Of a stretch of DNA of 11,561 nucleotides, positions 1-7,752 are shown piece by piece (the first letter of the stretch is position 1; each line of letters begins with the position of its first letter). This DNA is from an uncultured bacterium. Its GTDB lineage: Bacteria; Patescibacteriota; Minisyncoccia; Phycocordibacterales; UBA1006. The notes below the pieces were generated by a model. That model saw only the letters and a program-made list of their open reading frames with translations. It was not told the origin of the DNA and made no database searches. The position numbers were made by a program, and so were the translations under genes. The stretch covers positions 1-11,561 of the forward strand of contig CAIXMG010000026.1 of the NCBI GenBank assembly GCA_903920485.1, written 5' to 3'.

Positions 1-1
1 C

Positions 2-1189
2 AATTGGCAATCCGTTGCGACATCGTCTGATGGTTCTGAAAGCTTCACGGTTGGAACTACGTTCGGATATATGTTTAATCTTAGTATTCCAACCGGCGAT
101 CCGACGTACTTCTTCAACACGACGACGAATCCACCATTTTCGGGCGGCACGACGAATTGGGATTTCACGAACGTTTGGCAGACAAACGAATCGTCTGATC
201 CGACATTCATCGCATACGCACCGCCGGTAATTTCCGCGATTGTTGCGACGCCGACGCAGACAGGTGCAACGATCACGTGGACAACGAACGTCAGTGGGCT
301 CGCTACTACTACTGTTGCCTACGGACTGGATAATACCTACTCTGGTGGAGTCCCAAGAATTGATGGTTCCTCGGTTACGCTCGACGACTTGACCTGCGGT
401 ACGACGTACCATTACGAGATTTCATCGACGGACAGCAGTGATAATACGACGACGAGCGGGGATCAGACGTTTACGACGACGGCTTGCGCGGATGTTCCTC
501 CGGTCATTTCGGACATGATGGTTGTTCCGTCGCAGACAAGCGCTACAGTGACTTGGACTACCGACAAGCTTGCAACGCCGTCGGTTGCCTACGGTCTTAC
601 AAATATATACGGATCAAATTCAAGTACGAACTTGAGCAACTCACTTGCGCCCACTGAATCGGCATCAGTTATTCTTTCGCCTTTGACGTGCGCCACAACG
701 TATTATTATCAAGTTTCCTCGACTGATGCCGGCAACGGAACGGCAGTTGGGAGTGCCAAGAACTTCACGACGACCGCGTGTCCTGCTCCAACGGTGAATA
801 ATGGCGGAGGCGGCGGAAGCTCTAGCGGCGGAGGCTATGCTAGTTACACTCCTCCTGCGACCGTTACGATCCCGGCCGTGACAACGCCTTCGACGCAGGT
901 GACGACAATTCCGGTTCCTTTGGCGACAGGTTCTGCACTCTTCTTGAAAAACATTCCATCGAATGCCAAATCTTCGGACGTAATCAGACTGCAGAAGTTC
1001 CTCAATGCTCACGGATATGTTGTCGCGAAAACAGGTGCCGGGTCACCTGGTCATGAGACTTCGACGTTCGGTCCTGCAACCAAGAAAGCGTTGATGAAAT
1101 TCCAGAAGGCTGAAAAACTCGGTGCTGACGGAATCTTCGGTCCGAATACGCGCAAGGCCGTCAACGCAATTCTTGCAGGCGGCAACTAA
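2..1189 (+). CDS. 3' end of a secreted surface protein: two Fn3-like domains and a C-terminal peptidoglycan-binding domain (5'-truncated)
   Basis: The reading frame is open from the window edge, so the true start lies upstream; the ATG at 71 is internal and probably not the start. Residues are numbered from the first complete codon (395 visible). Residues 1-12 (NWQSVATSSDGS) resemble the start of one propeller repeat of the protein at 1900. Near residue 53 there is a W-D-F-T-N-V-W motif, as seen at the ends of bacterial surface-repeat regions. Two fibronectin-III-like domains follow (about 74-162 and 163-260), each with 'TWTT', 'VAYG' and a Cys pair 30 residues apart. Then come a Gly/Ser-rich linker (about 267-278), a Pro/Thr/Val stretch and a PG_binding_1-type domain (about 324-392: LQKFLNAHGY, GSPGHET, FG..T..A...FQ, DGIFGPNTRKAV). 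The expected role is non-covalent attachment of an extracellular protein to peptidoglycan. The ligand is unknown. The PG domain is closely related to that of the 1289-residue protein downstream. Confidence 0.85.
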   Translation, partial: NWQSVATSSDGSESFTVGTTFGYMFNLSIPTGDPTYFFNTTTNPPFSGGTTNWDFTNVWQTNESSDPTFIAYAPPVISAIVATPTQTGATITWTTNVSGLATTTVAYGLDNTYSGGVPRIDGSSVTLDDLTCGTTYHYEISSTDSSDNTTTSGDQTFTTTACADVPPVISDMMVVPSQTSATVTWTTDKLATPSVAYGLTNIYGSNSSTNLSNSLAPTESASVILSPLTCATTYYYQVSSTDAGNGTAVGSAKNFTTTACPAPTVNNGGGGGSSSGGGYASYTPPATVTIPAVTTPSTQVTTIPVPLATGSALFLKNIPSNAKSSDVIRLQKFLNAHGYVVAKTGAGSPGHETSTFGPATKKALMKFQKAEKLGADGIFGPNTRKAVNAILAGGN

Positions 1190-1207
1190 TCCCATATCAC
1201 TATTATT

Positions 1208-1750
1208 ATGAAAACCATCCAAAAGAAATCAAAGATCGTACTGAGCGTCCTCGCCGTGGCTGCCTTGTGCTTTGTCGCGATTGCTCATGCCAACGCTGAT
1301 GATGCAACGTCATCAACGACATCCGCAACATCAACTCCGGCAGCGTCTGCGACATCAACCGCAGCGGCACCAGCGGTGCAGGACCAGGTCCAAACCGTTT
1401 CGAGTTCCAAGCATTCAAAATCTTCGAAGCCGCACCATGCTCAAAAAGTGGCTGCGCTGCCTTCCTCTCATTCAGGTATCCTGCACGGCACCGTCACGGC
1501 CGTGACGACGAGCTCGATCACTCTTGCAGGAAAGGGGCGAAACAGCTCGCCGACGGTCGTTACCGTCGATGACCAGACATTTTTCGCGGACCGCAAGGGC
1601 GACATCGTCGCCGTTACGGACATCCATGTCGGCGATCGAGTATCGGTCCAGCTGGCTTCGGGAAACGGCAGTTCTACGGCGGTTGAGGTAGATGTTACAG
1701 GGCCGGCGACCGGCCGCATTGCGTCCCGCAGGAGAAAAATGCAAAAATAG
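1208..1750 (+). CDS. Secreted DUF5666-like protein with Ser/Thr/Ala-rich linker
   Basis: This is a 180-residue protein. A basic N-terminus and hydrophobic core (residues 10-27) end in A-N-A before Asp31, a standard signal peptide. Residues 31-62 are a low-complexity Ser/Thr/Ala stretch and 66-90 a Ser/Lys/His-rich stretch, probably a flexible extracytoplasmic spacer. Residues about 92-163 form a small all-beta domain (HGTVTAV, SSITLAG, TVVTVDDQTFF, DIHVGDRVSV) in the pattern of DUF5666, an OB-like fold of unknown function. The tail is basic (RRRKMQK). The start lies 18 bases after the upstream stop with no terminator between them, so the two genes are probably co-transcribed. No Shine-Dalgarno site is visible. 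The domain assignment is from memory of the family pattern; the function is unknown. Confidence 0.82.
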   Translation: MKTIQKKSKIVLSVLAVAALCFVAIAHANADDATSSTTSATSTPAASATSTAAAPAVQDQVQTVSSSKHSKSSKPHHAQKVAALPSSHSGILHGTVTAVTTSSITLAGKGRNSSPTVVTVDDQTFFADRKGDIVAVTDIHVGDRVSVQLASGNGSSTAVEVDVTGPATGRIASRRRKMQK

Positions 1751-1775
1751 TACGGCAAAAAATCCAGCTTACCGA

Positions 1776-1810
1776 CTTGCTTTCAAGCAAGCAGCGGAGG
1801 CTGTTTTTTT
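1776..1810 (+). terminator. Rho-independent terminator after the DUF5666-like gene
   Basis: A 7-pair stem with one G-T pair (1789-1795 with 1800-1806, loop GGAG) runs straight into seven T (1804-1810). Just upstream, CTTGC (1776-1780) and GCAAG (1787-1791) form a second small hairpin that overlaps the left arm of the first, so the two compete. The site closes the transcription unit before the promoter at 1838. Confidence 0.7.
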
Positions 1811-1837
1811 GTAGTTCACGGATACGGGTTCCGTTCA

Positions 1838-1866
1838 TTGTCTTTCAAAAATCGTTCCTATATAAT
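1838..1866 (+). promoter_or_regulatory. Sigma-70-type promoter for the propeller surface protein
   Basis: The site has a -35 box TTGTCT (1838-1843), a 17-base spacer and a consensus -10 box TATAAT (1861-1866). Transcription would begin near 1873, giving a leader of about 27 bases before the ATG at 1900. That leader has no recognisable Shine-Dalgarno sequence. The placement just after a terminator supports the call. Confidence 0.72.
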
Positions 1867-1899
1867 AAGCAGTATTAGTACTCCTTAAGTTTATCTTTT

Positions 1900-4800
1900 A
1901 TGCGCAACAAAAAAACCATTATCATCGCCATGTTATTAGCGGTACCTATCCTTATGGTAGGCTTCCTGTATCTCCCTCATTCAGCCTACGCTTCGGGCGG
2001 ATGGTCGTGGGTTGATGCGACGTCCGGCAGGATCATTCCTCCAACGCATCTCAATTTTTCATCGATCGCGTCATCGTCCGACGGGACGCACCTTGCAGCG
2101 ACTGTCGGTATTGGCGACATCTACACCTCGGCGGACTCCGGTGTTACTTGGACCGACCAGAAATCTGCTGGCAATCAGGACTGGGTCTCGATCGCCTCGT
2201 CGTCCGACGGTACGCACCTTGCCGCGACTGTCGGTATTGGCGACATCTACACCTCGGCGGACTCCGGTGTTACTTGGACCGACCAGTCCGATGCGGGAAG
2301 TCACAATTGGCAGTCGATCGCCTCGTCGTCAGACGGCACGCACCTTGCCGCGCTTTCACGTGGCGGCGACATTTGGACCTCGGCTGACAGCGGTGTTACT
2401 TGGACGGATCAAGTTGCTTCGGGTACGACAGCCATGGCTGCTTCTGGAAATCGATACTGGCAGTCGATCGCGTCATCATCCGACGGATCTCATCTTGCCG
2501 TAGTAGCTTACTATGGGGATGATGTTTATACCTCGACCGACTACGGTGTTACTTGGACTGCTCAGACGGGTGCTGGTCAACATAACTGGGCGTCCATTGC
2601 TTCCTCGTCAGACGGGTCTCATCTTGCCGCGGCAGTACAGGGCGGCGACGTCTACACCTCGGCCGATGACGGAGTCACGTGGACCGATCAAACTGCGGCT
2701 GGTAACCGATATTGGCAGACCATCACATCTTCAGCTGACGGAACCCATCTGGTTGCGGCGGTAAGTGGCGGCGACATCTACACCTCGGCGGACTCGGGGG
2801 CTACTTGGACTGACCAGGTTTCTTTGGGGCAAAGAAGTTGGCAAGCAACCGCTTCTTCTTCTGACGGTACAAAAATCGCTGCAGCGGTAGACGGTGGGAC
2901 GATTCATACGTCAACTGATTCCGGTTCAACCTGGACCAGTCAGAATGTCGTCATCAGTTCCCAGATGAACTGGTCTTCGATCGCGTCGTCATATGATGGC
3001 ACGCGTCTTGTTGCTGTCGTAAACGGTGGGGATATCTTCACGTCTGCCAACGAGGGCGCATCATGGGTTGACCAAAGTTCGGCAGGGAATCGAGACTGGC
3101 AGTCCGTCGCCTCGTCGTCGGACAGTACGCACTTGATTGCAGCCGTGAACGGTGGCGACATCTATACTTCAACCGATTCAGGAGTTACCTGGACCGACCA
3201 AAGCTCGGCAGGCTCACGAGACTGGCAGTCCGTCGCCTCTGACTTTACGGGAGACAATTTAGTCGCAGCCGTGGACAGCGGCGACATCTGGACCTCGTCG
3301 GATTCCGGCGCCACCTGGACCGACCAGACGGCAGCGGGCAGCAGAGACTGGCAGTCCGTCGCATCCTCGTCAGATGGAACCCATTTGATTGCAGCCTCAG
3401 CCGTCGGCGACATCTACACCTCGACTGATTCGGGCGCTACTTGGACCGACCAGACCGCGGCGGGCAGCAGAGTTTGGCAGTCCGTCGCCTCGTCGTCGGA
3501 CGGCACGCACCTGGTTGCAGTTGCCAATCACGAAGCTGATATCTACACCTCGACTGATTCGGGCGCCACCTGGACCGACCAGACCGCGGCGGGCAGGAGG
3601 GAATGGCAGTCCGTCGCATCCTCGTCAGATGGAACCCATTTGATTGCAGCCTCAGCCGGCGGCGACATCTACACCTCGACTGACTCCGGTGTTACTTGGA
3701 CCGACCAGGCCGATGCGGGAAGTCACAATTGGCAGTCGATCGCCTCGTCGTCGGACGGAACGCATTTGGCATCGGCGGTATCGGGCGGCGACATTTATAC
3801 AAGTACGGCAAGCGGAACTTCGTGGAATCTTTCCACGGTTACCCTTGGCGTGCAATGGTCCGCACTTGAGGCTTCACAGGACGGAACGTTCCTGATCGGT
3901 GCGGTAAGCGGCGGAGATATTTACACGTCGTCAGATCGAGGGGTGACATGGATTGATCGAACCGCACCGGGAAACCAGAGCTGGCGCGCGGTCGCGACAT
4001 CGTCCGACGGAACGCACCTTGCGGCCGTGGTATCGGGCGGCGACATTTGGACATCGGCCGATTCCGGAGCCACCTGGACCGACCAGACGGCTGCAGGAAG
4101 CAGACACTGGACGTCGATCGCTTCATCGTCAGATGGATCACACCTTGCGGCGGTAGCTTATTACGGAGACGATATTTATACCTCGACCGACTACGGTGTA
4201 ACATGGACAACTCAAACCGGGGCTGGTACACGAAATTGGAATGCGATTGCATCGGACTCAACAGGTCAGTATCTTGTTGCGGTTGTCGGAGGATGGGAAT
4301 ATTCGGGTGATATTTGGACCTCAGCGGACTGGGGTGTAACGTGGACCGACCAGGCCAATGCGGACCATCGAAAATGGTACGGGGTTACTTCGTCATCGGA
4401 CGGTACCCATTTGGTGGCAACGTCAGGTGGCGGTAACAGTAATGGTGACATCTACACCTCGACGGATTCCGGTGTTACTTGGACCGATCAAACGGCTGCA
4501 GGCAGCAGAAAATGGAAATACATTTCATCGTCAGGCGACGGTACTGAAATTGCCGCATCGGCTAACAATGACTATGTATACCTTTCCCTTGATTCAGGAG
4601 CCACCTGGACCGCAGAAGTTGTCCCGGGAATTCGCAATTGGGGAGGCGTCGCCTTCTCAGGTGACGGGTCGGAATTGGCCGCCGCAGTCGGCGGGGCATA
4701 TACCTACACCTCAGGAACCGGAGACATCTGGATTCTTGAGACATTGCCGGTACTTGTCACAAGTCCGGCGTCGAACCTGACCGAAAGTACGGGGGCATTC

Positions 4801-5769
4801 AACGGAAACATTACGAATATCGGACAGGATGCGCCTACCATTCGTGGATTCGATTGGGGAACGACGACGGAATACGGGACTACGACGGTTGAAAACGGAA
4901 CGCCGGATTTCACGGCAGGAAACTACAGCGAGTTTGTTACGCATCTTTCATGTGGAACGACCTATCACTATCGAGCTTATGCGACAAGCGTTGACGGAAC
5001 AGGGTACGGAAATGACGTTTCGTTCATGACCAGTGCGTGTCCTATGTCAACGCCTACGCCGACGCTTACGTCTCCCGCTTCTTCGCAGTCATATTCTAGT
5101 GCGTCGCCTCTCGCGATCTCGTTTAATCTTCCGGTAGCGCCACTTTCGGGAAGCGCCTCGCTCGTATTCACTCCGACATCGGGTAGTCCGATAACGATTG
5201 GCTTGCAGAATATTTCTTCAGGAATCACGACATTTAATCTTCCTCTTACCGGAGGAATTTCAGAAGTCTCTCAAGTCGCATCAACAACATCGGATAGCAT
5301 TCCTGCAGGAACGTATACTGTAGTGTTGAGTTACCGCGATGCGGGCGGTGATGCTCCTGCGACGGCTACTGCGACTGGCGTGGTAATCACGGCTCCCGTC
5401 GTGTCGATTCCTCCAGTGGTGACTCTCAGCGGTCCCATCAGCGGCGGCATGGGTGCTCCTTGGGGTCCAGGACTTGTTGCTGCGGCTGCAACTCAAGTTG
5501 TGGCTCCGGCTGCGATTGCATCACCCTCGTCAGGAAACCTGTCTGGTCGAACACTCAAGTATAAGGCAGCTGGGCCGGACGTTCTGACGCTTCAGGAGTA
5601 CCTCAATGCCCATGGATACGTCATTGCCCAGGCAGGGGCAGGATCTCCCGGACACGAGACTACGCTTTTCGGGCTTCTTACCAGGAAGGCTGTTCAGAAG
5701 TTCCAGAAAGATCACGGGCTGAATCCTGACGGAATCGTCGGGCCGAAGACCCGGTCGTTGATGGTTTAA
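1900..5769 (+). CDS. Giant secreted Asp-box propeller protein with C-terminal peptidoglycan-binding domain
   Basis: This is a 1289-residue protein. The signal peptide (residues 1-31) has a basic N-terminus, a hydrophobic core and A-Y-A before Ser32. Residues 52-953 hold 21 repeats of about 42 residues with the pattern W-x-S-[IV]-A-S-S-S-D-G-T-H-L-x-A, G-G-D-I-Y-T-S, then an Asp-box (S-x-D-x-G-x-T-W-T-D-Q). This is the BNR/sortilin/sialidase-type beta-propeller blade signature. No sialidase catalytic set (Arg triad, Tyr, Glu) is recognisable, so a binding role is more likely than hydrolysis. A fibronectin-III-like domain follows (about 954-1048, with a Cys pair), then an Ig-like beta segment (about 1049-1165), a Gly/Ala/Pro-rich linker and a PG_binding_1-type domain (about 1216-1289). 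Together these indicate an exported, wall-bound adhesin or scaffold. Its own promoter lies upstream. The next gene starts 21 bases after the stop. The exact ligand cannot be read from the sequence. Confidence 0.9.
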   Translation: MRNKKTIIIAMLLAVPILMVGFLYLPHSAYASGGWSWVDATSGRIIPPTHLNFSSIASSSDGTHLAATVGIGDIYTSADSGVTWTDQKSAGNQDWVSIASSSDGTHLAATVGIGDIYTSADSGVTWTDQSDAGSHNWQSIASSSDGTHLAALSRGGDIWTSADSGVTWTDQVASGTTAMAASGNRYWQSIASSSDGSHLAVVAYYGDDVYTSTDYGVTWTAQTGAGQHNWASIASSSDGSHLAAAVQGGDVYTSADDGVTWTDQTAAGNRYWQTITSSADGTHLVAAVSGGDIYTSADSGATWTDQVSLGQRSWQATASSSDGTKIAAAVDGGTIHTSTDSGSTWTSQNVVISSQMNWSSIASSYDGTRLVAVVNGGDIFTSANEGASWVDQSSAGNRDWQSVASSSDSTHLIAAVNGGDIYTSTDSGVTWTDQSSAGSRDWQSVASDFTGDNLVAAVDSGDIWTSSDSGATWTDQTAAGSRDWQSVASSSDGTHLIAASAVGDIYTSTDSGATWTDQTAAGSRVWQSVASSSDGTHLVAVANHEADIYTSTDSGATWTDQTAAGRREWQSVASSSDGTHLIAASAGGDIYTSTDSGVTWTDQADAGSHNWQSIASSSDGTHLASAVSGGDIYTSTASGTSWNLSTVTLGVQWSALEASQDGTFLIGAVSGGDIYTSSDRGVTWIDRTAPGNQSWRAVATSSDGTHLAAVVSGGDIWTSADSGATWTDQTAAGSRHWTSIASSSDGSHLAAVAYYGDDIYTSTDYGVTWTTQTGAGTRNWNAIASDSTGQYLVAVVGGWEYSGDIWTSADWGVTWTDQANADHRKWYGVTSSSDGTHLVATSGGGNSNGDIYTSTDSGVTWTDQTAAGSRKWKYISSSGDGTEIAASANNDYVYLSLDSGATWTAEVVPGIRNWGGVAFSGDGSELAAAVGGAYTYTSGTGDIWILETLPVLVTSPASNLTESTGAFNGNITNIGQDAPTIRGFDWGTTTEYGTTTVENGTPDFTAGNYSEFVTHLSCGTTYHYRAYATSVDGTGYGNDVSFMTSACPMSTPTPTLTSPASSQSYSSASPLAISFNLPVAPLSGSASLVFTPTSGSPITIGLQNISSGITTFNLPLTGGISEVSQVASTTSDSIPAGTYTVVLSYRDAGGDAPATATATGVVITAPVVSIPPVVTLSGPISGGMGAPWGPGLVAAAATQVVAPAAIASPSSGNLSGRTLKYKAAGPDVLTLQEYLNAHGYVIAQAGAGSPGHETTLFGLLTRKAVQKFQKDHGLNPDGIVGPKTRSLMV
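2053..4758 (+). repeat. Array of 21 in-frame Asp-box repeats (about 126 bp each)
   Basis: The unit is 42 codons in most copies. Exceptions are 43 in repeats 4, 12 and 17, 44 in repeat 7, 46 in repeats 18 and 19, and 50 in repeat 3, which carries an extra Thr/Ala/Met stretch. By sequence the copies fall into three blocks of seven: 2053-2967, 2968-3852 and 3853-4758. Some copies are almost identical as DNA: 2098-2160 equals 2224-2286 (63 bases), and 3349-3403 equals 3604-3658 (55 bases). Repeats 14 and 21 have lost the Asp-box Asp, and repeat 8 has Asn there. Confidence 0.92.
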
Positions 5770-5790
5770 AAAGGAAAGAATTTCTCACCT

Positions 5791-7167
5791 ATGATCGATC
5801 CCAAGAAAATCACCGAGGAAATTGTGGAAGCTCCTGCAGAGGCACTGGATGCGACCGTCACGTTCATGAAGAAGGAAGAGAAGATCCTCGTGAACAAGGA
5901 ACCCTTCAAGAGAACAGAGGAGTACCTCAATACCTTGGGGCCGGGGCTCATCACTGGTGCCGCAGACGATGACCCGTCAGGAATCGCGACCTATTCGCAA
6001 GCAGGCGCACAGTACGGCTTCCAGCTGCTGTGGCTTTCGCTGTTTATGTTTCCATTCATGTCCGTCGTGCAGGAAATGTGTGCGCGCATCGGCATGGTGA
6101 CGGGGCGCGGGCTTGCCGCGAATATCCGTCACGGCTATTCGAGAAAGATCCTGTACTTCATCACCTTGCTTCTGTTTGTCGCCAACACGCTCAACATCGC
6201 GGCAGACCTCGGTGCCATGGCAGCCAGTACGAAGCTTTTGATCCCCGGACTCAGCTTCATCCTTGCGGTGAGCATCTTTGCGGTGCTCATCATCCTCCTG
6301 CAGGTGTTCACGACGTATGCCCGGTATTCGAAGATCCTGAAATATCTGACGATTGCGCTCTTGTCCTACGTGTTCACGGCGTTCGCCGTCCATCTGCCGT
6401 GGGGGCAGGCGCTGCATCACACGATCGTCCCGTCCTTTGATTTCTCGAAGGGGCAGGTTTTCCTCTTGTGTGCCATCCTGGGTACGACGATCTCGCCGTA
6501 CCTGTTCTTCTGGCAGACGTCTCAAGAGGTCGAGGAGGAAATTCAAAAAGGCGAGGTTACCGTTGCCGAGCGCAGGGCGAGCGTGACCAAGAAGGATCTC
6601 GGCAACATGCGCAAGGACACATGGTCAGGCATGTTCTTCTCGAACCTCATCATGTTCTTCATCATCGCTGCCTGCGGGGCGACGCTCCATGCGCACGGAA
6701 TCACGGACATTGCGACGGCCGACCAGGCCGCTGCGGCCATCCGTCCGTTCGGCGGGGAACTGACGTACTTCCTGTTCGCGATTGGCATTGTCGGTACAGG
6801 GCTTCTTGCCATTCCTACGATGGCAGGTTCTACGGCCTACGCCACCGCCGAAAGCTTCGGCTGGAAGCAGGGACTGTATCGCAAGCTGAAGCAGGCGTAC
6901 GCGTTCTACGGGGTGATCATCATCTCGATCGTCATCGGCATCGTCGCGAATTACATGCACCTTGATCCGATCAAGGGACTCATCTATTCCGCCGTTGCCA
7001 ACGGGCTGGTCGCGCCGATCGTGCTCTTTTTCATCGTGCGGCTCAGTGCCAACGAAAAGGTCATGGGCGAGCATAAGAACAGAAAGCTCATCACGGCCTG
7101 CGGGTGGTTCATTACGGGGCTCATGGCCATTGCTGGGATCGCCGCGATCGTGTCGCTGTTTTTCTAA
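5791..7167 (+). CDS. NRAMP-family divalent metal transporter with atypical metal-binding motifs
   Basis: This is a 458-residue integral membrane protein with about 11 hydrophobic segments from residue 48 onward. Before these comes a charged N-terminal tail of about 47 residues, rich in Lys and Glu. Residues 49-75 (LGPGLITGAADDDPSGIATYS) match the NRAMP first helix, where the family has D-P-G-N; here it is D-P-S-G (61-64). The helix-6 region reads GTTISPY (231-237), where canonical proton-coupled Mn/Fe transporters have a G-A-T-V-M-P-H-N type motif, so the metal-ligating Met is replaced by Ser. Canonical MntH activity is therefore doubtful; the protein may belong to an NRAMP branch with another substrate such as Mg2+. 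The loop after helix 6 (244-275) is highly charged. The gene begins 21 bases after the surface-protein stop, with AAGGA at 5771-5775, which is rather far from the ATG. The methyltransferase follows 3 bases after the stop. Confidence 0.87.
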   Translation: MIDPKKITEEIVEAPAEALDATVTFMKKEEKILVNKEPFKRTEEYLNTLGPGLITGAADDDPSGIATYSQAGAQYGFQLLWLSLFMFPFMSVVQEMCARIGMVTGRGLAANIRHGYSRKILYFITLLLFVANTLNIAADLGAMAASTKLLIPGLSFILAVSIFAVLIILLQVFTTYARYSKILKYLTIALLSYVFTAFAVHLPWGQALHHTIVPSFDFSKGQVFLLCAILGTTISPYLFFWQTSQEVEEEIQKGEVTVAERRASVTKKDLGNMRKDTWSGMFFSNLIMFFIIAACGATLHAHGITDIATADQAAAAIRPFGGELTYFLFAIGIVGTGLLAIPTMAGSTAYATAESFGWKQGLYRKLKQAYAFYGVIIISIVIGIVANYMHLDPIKGLIYSAVANGLVAPIVLFFIVRLSANEKVMGEHKNRKLITACGWFITGLMAIAGIAAIVSLFF

Positions 7168-7170
7168 ACC

Positions 7171-7734
7171 ATGATCTTTTTTCTCCACATAATCCTTGCT
7201 ACTGTTCTGGCCATCGTCTGTTTTCTCGCCATCACGGTGATGTTCATGATGCTCCAGAGCGTCTTCATGGGAACACCACCGTACGTGCCGGTTCGCACGG
7301 GCGCGCTTGATCTGATTGTCGAAACACTGCAGTTGCGGCAAGGATCGGTATTGTACGACCTGGGTTCCGGCGATGGCAAGGTACTCGTTCATGCGGCACG
7401 GAAGCATCCTGACATTTCCGTCGTCGGCATCGAGCGTTCGTACCTGCCACGGTACTTTTCAAAAGCGAATGCCGTGATGCGAGGTGTTGCGGACAGAAGC
7501 ATGTTCAAGGGTGGCAGCTTCCTTGATGCCGATGTCTCCAAGGCGACCCATATGTACCTGTATCTGCTGCCGCATACGATGCTGGAACTTGAGGAAAAGC
7601 TTGAGAGGGAATTGAAGCCCGGTACACGCGTCGTGTCCTGCGACTTCCGCTTTCCCGGGCGCCATTCCGAGCGAGTCATACCCATTCCTGGAAACCACCG
7701 GTTCGGCAGAAACCTTTATGTCTACGTGTTTTAA
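7171..7734 (+). CDS. Membrane-anchored class I SAM methyltransferase, FAM173-like
   Basis: This is a 187-residue protein. One hydrophobic helix (residues 3-30) anchors it in the membrane. A Rossmann-type methyltransferase domain follows: motif I DLGSGDGK (63-70), an acidic residue after strand 2 (VGIE, Glu88), a predicted strand at MYLYLLP (128-134) and a late strand GTRVVSCDF (151-159). The order N-terminal membrane helix, P-Y-V-P segment, D-L-G-S-G-D-G motif, L-x-P in place of an N-P-P-Y motif, and a K-L-x-x-E-L-x-P-G-x-R-V-V-S end resembles the FAM173/ATPSCKMT family. That family methylates lysines in membrane proteins (ADP/ATP translocase, ATP synthase c-subunit) in eukaryotes. The start lies 3 bases after the transporter stop, so translational coupling is likely. 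The substrate is not known; family membership is from motif recognition only. Confidence 0.8.
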   Translation: MIFFLHIILATVLAIVCFLAITVMFMMLQSVFMGTPPYVPVRTGALDLIVETLQLRQGSVLYDLGSGDGKVLVHAARKHPDISVVGIERSYLPRYFSKANAVMRGVADRSMFKGGSFLDADVSKATHMYLYLLPHTMLELEEKLERELKPGTRVVSCDFRFPGRHSERVIPIPGNHRFGRNLYVYVF

Positions 7735-7752
7735 GACAACATCCCCGGTCCC

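Noticed and set aside
71..73. ATG at 71 as the start of the first surface protein
   Set aside because: The frame is open to the window edge with blade-like and surface-protein sequence before it, and no signal peptide follows the ATG.
1771..1791. Similarity of CCGACTTGCTT in the terminator at 1771 to the hairpin repeat inside miaA
   Set aside because: Only about 11 bases match, and the second arm and the GAGAGGG hairpin are missing, so it is probably chance.
2053..4758. Regularly spaced repeats that could suggest a CRISPR array
   Set aside because: The period is 126 bases with no spacer structure, and the repeats are coding and in frame throughout.
2012..4780. Several open frames in other frames of the propeller array, with repeated R/P/L-rich peptides
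   Set aside because: They are off-frame readings of the 126-base repeats. Their repetition comes from the true frame, and they have no starts or signals of their own.
1900..5769. Annotation of the propeller protein as an active sialidase
   Set aside because: Asp-boxes are structural and occur in many non-enzymatic propellers. No catalytic Arg triad or Tyr/Glu pair stands out.
6625..7407. Long open frame of 260 codons on the minus strand opposite the transporter and methyltransferase genes
   Set aside because: It spans the junction of two clearly real genes on the other strand, and its product is a charged, low-information sequence (many His/Asp/Arg) typical of an antisense shadow.
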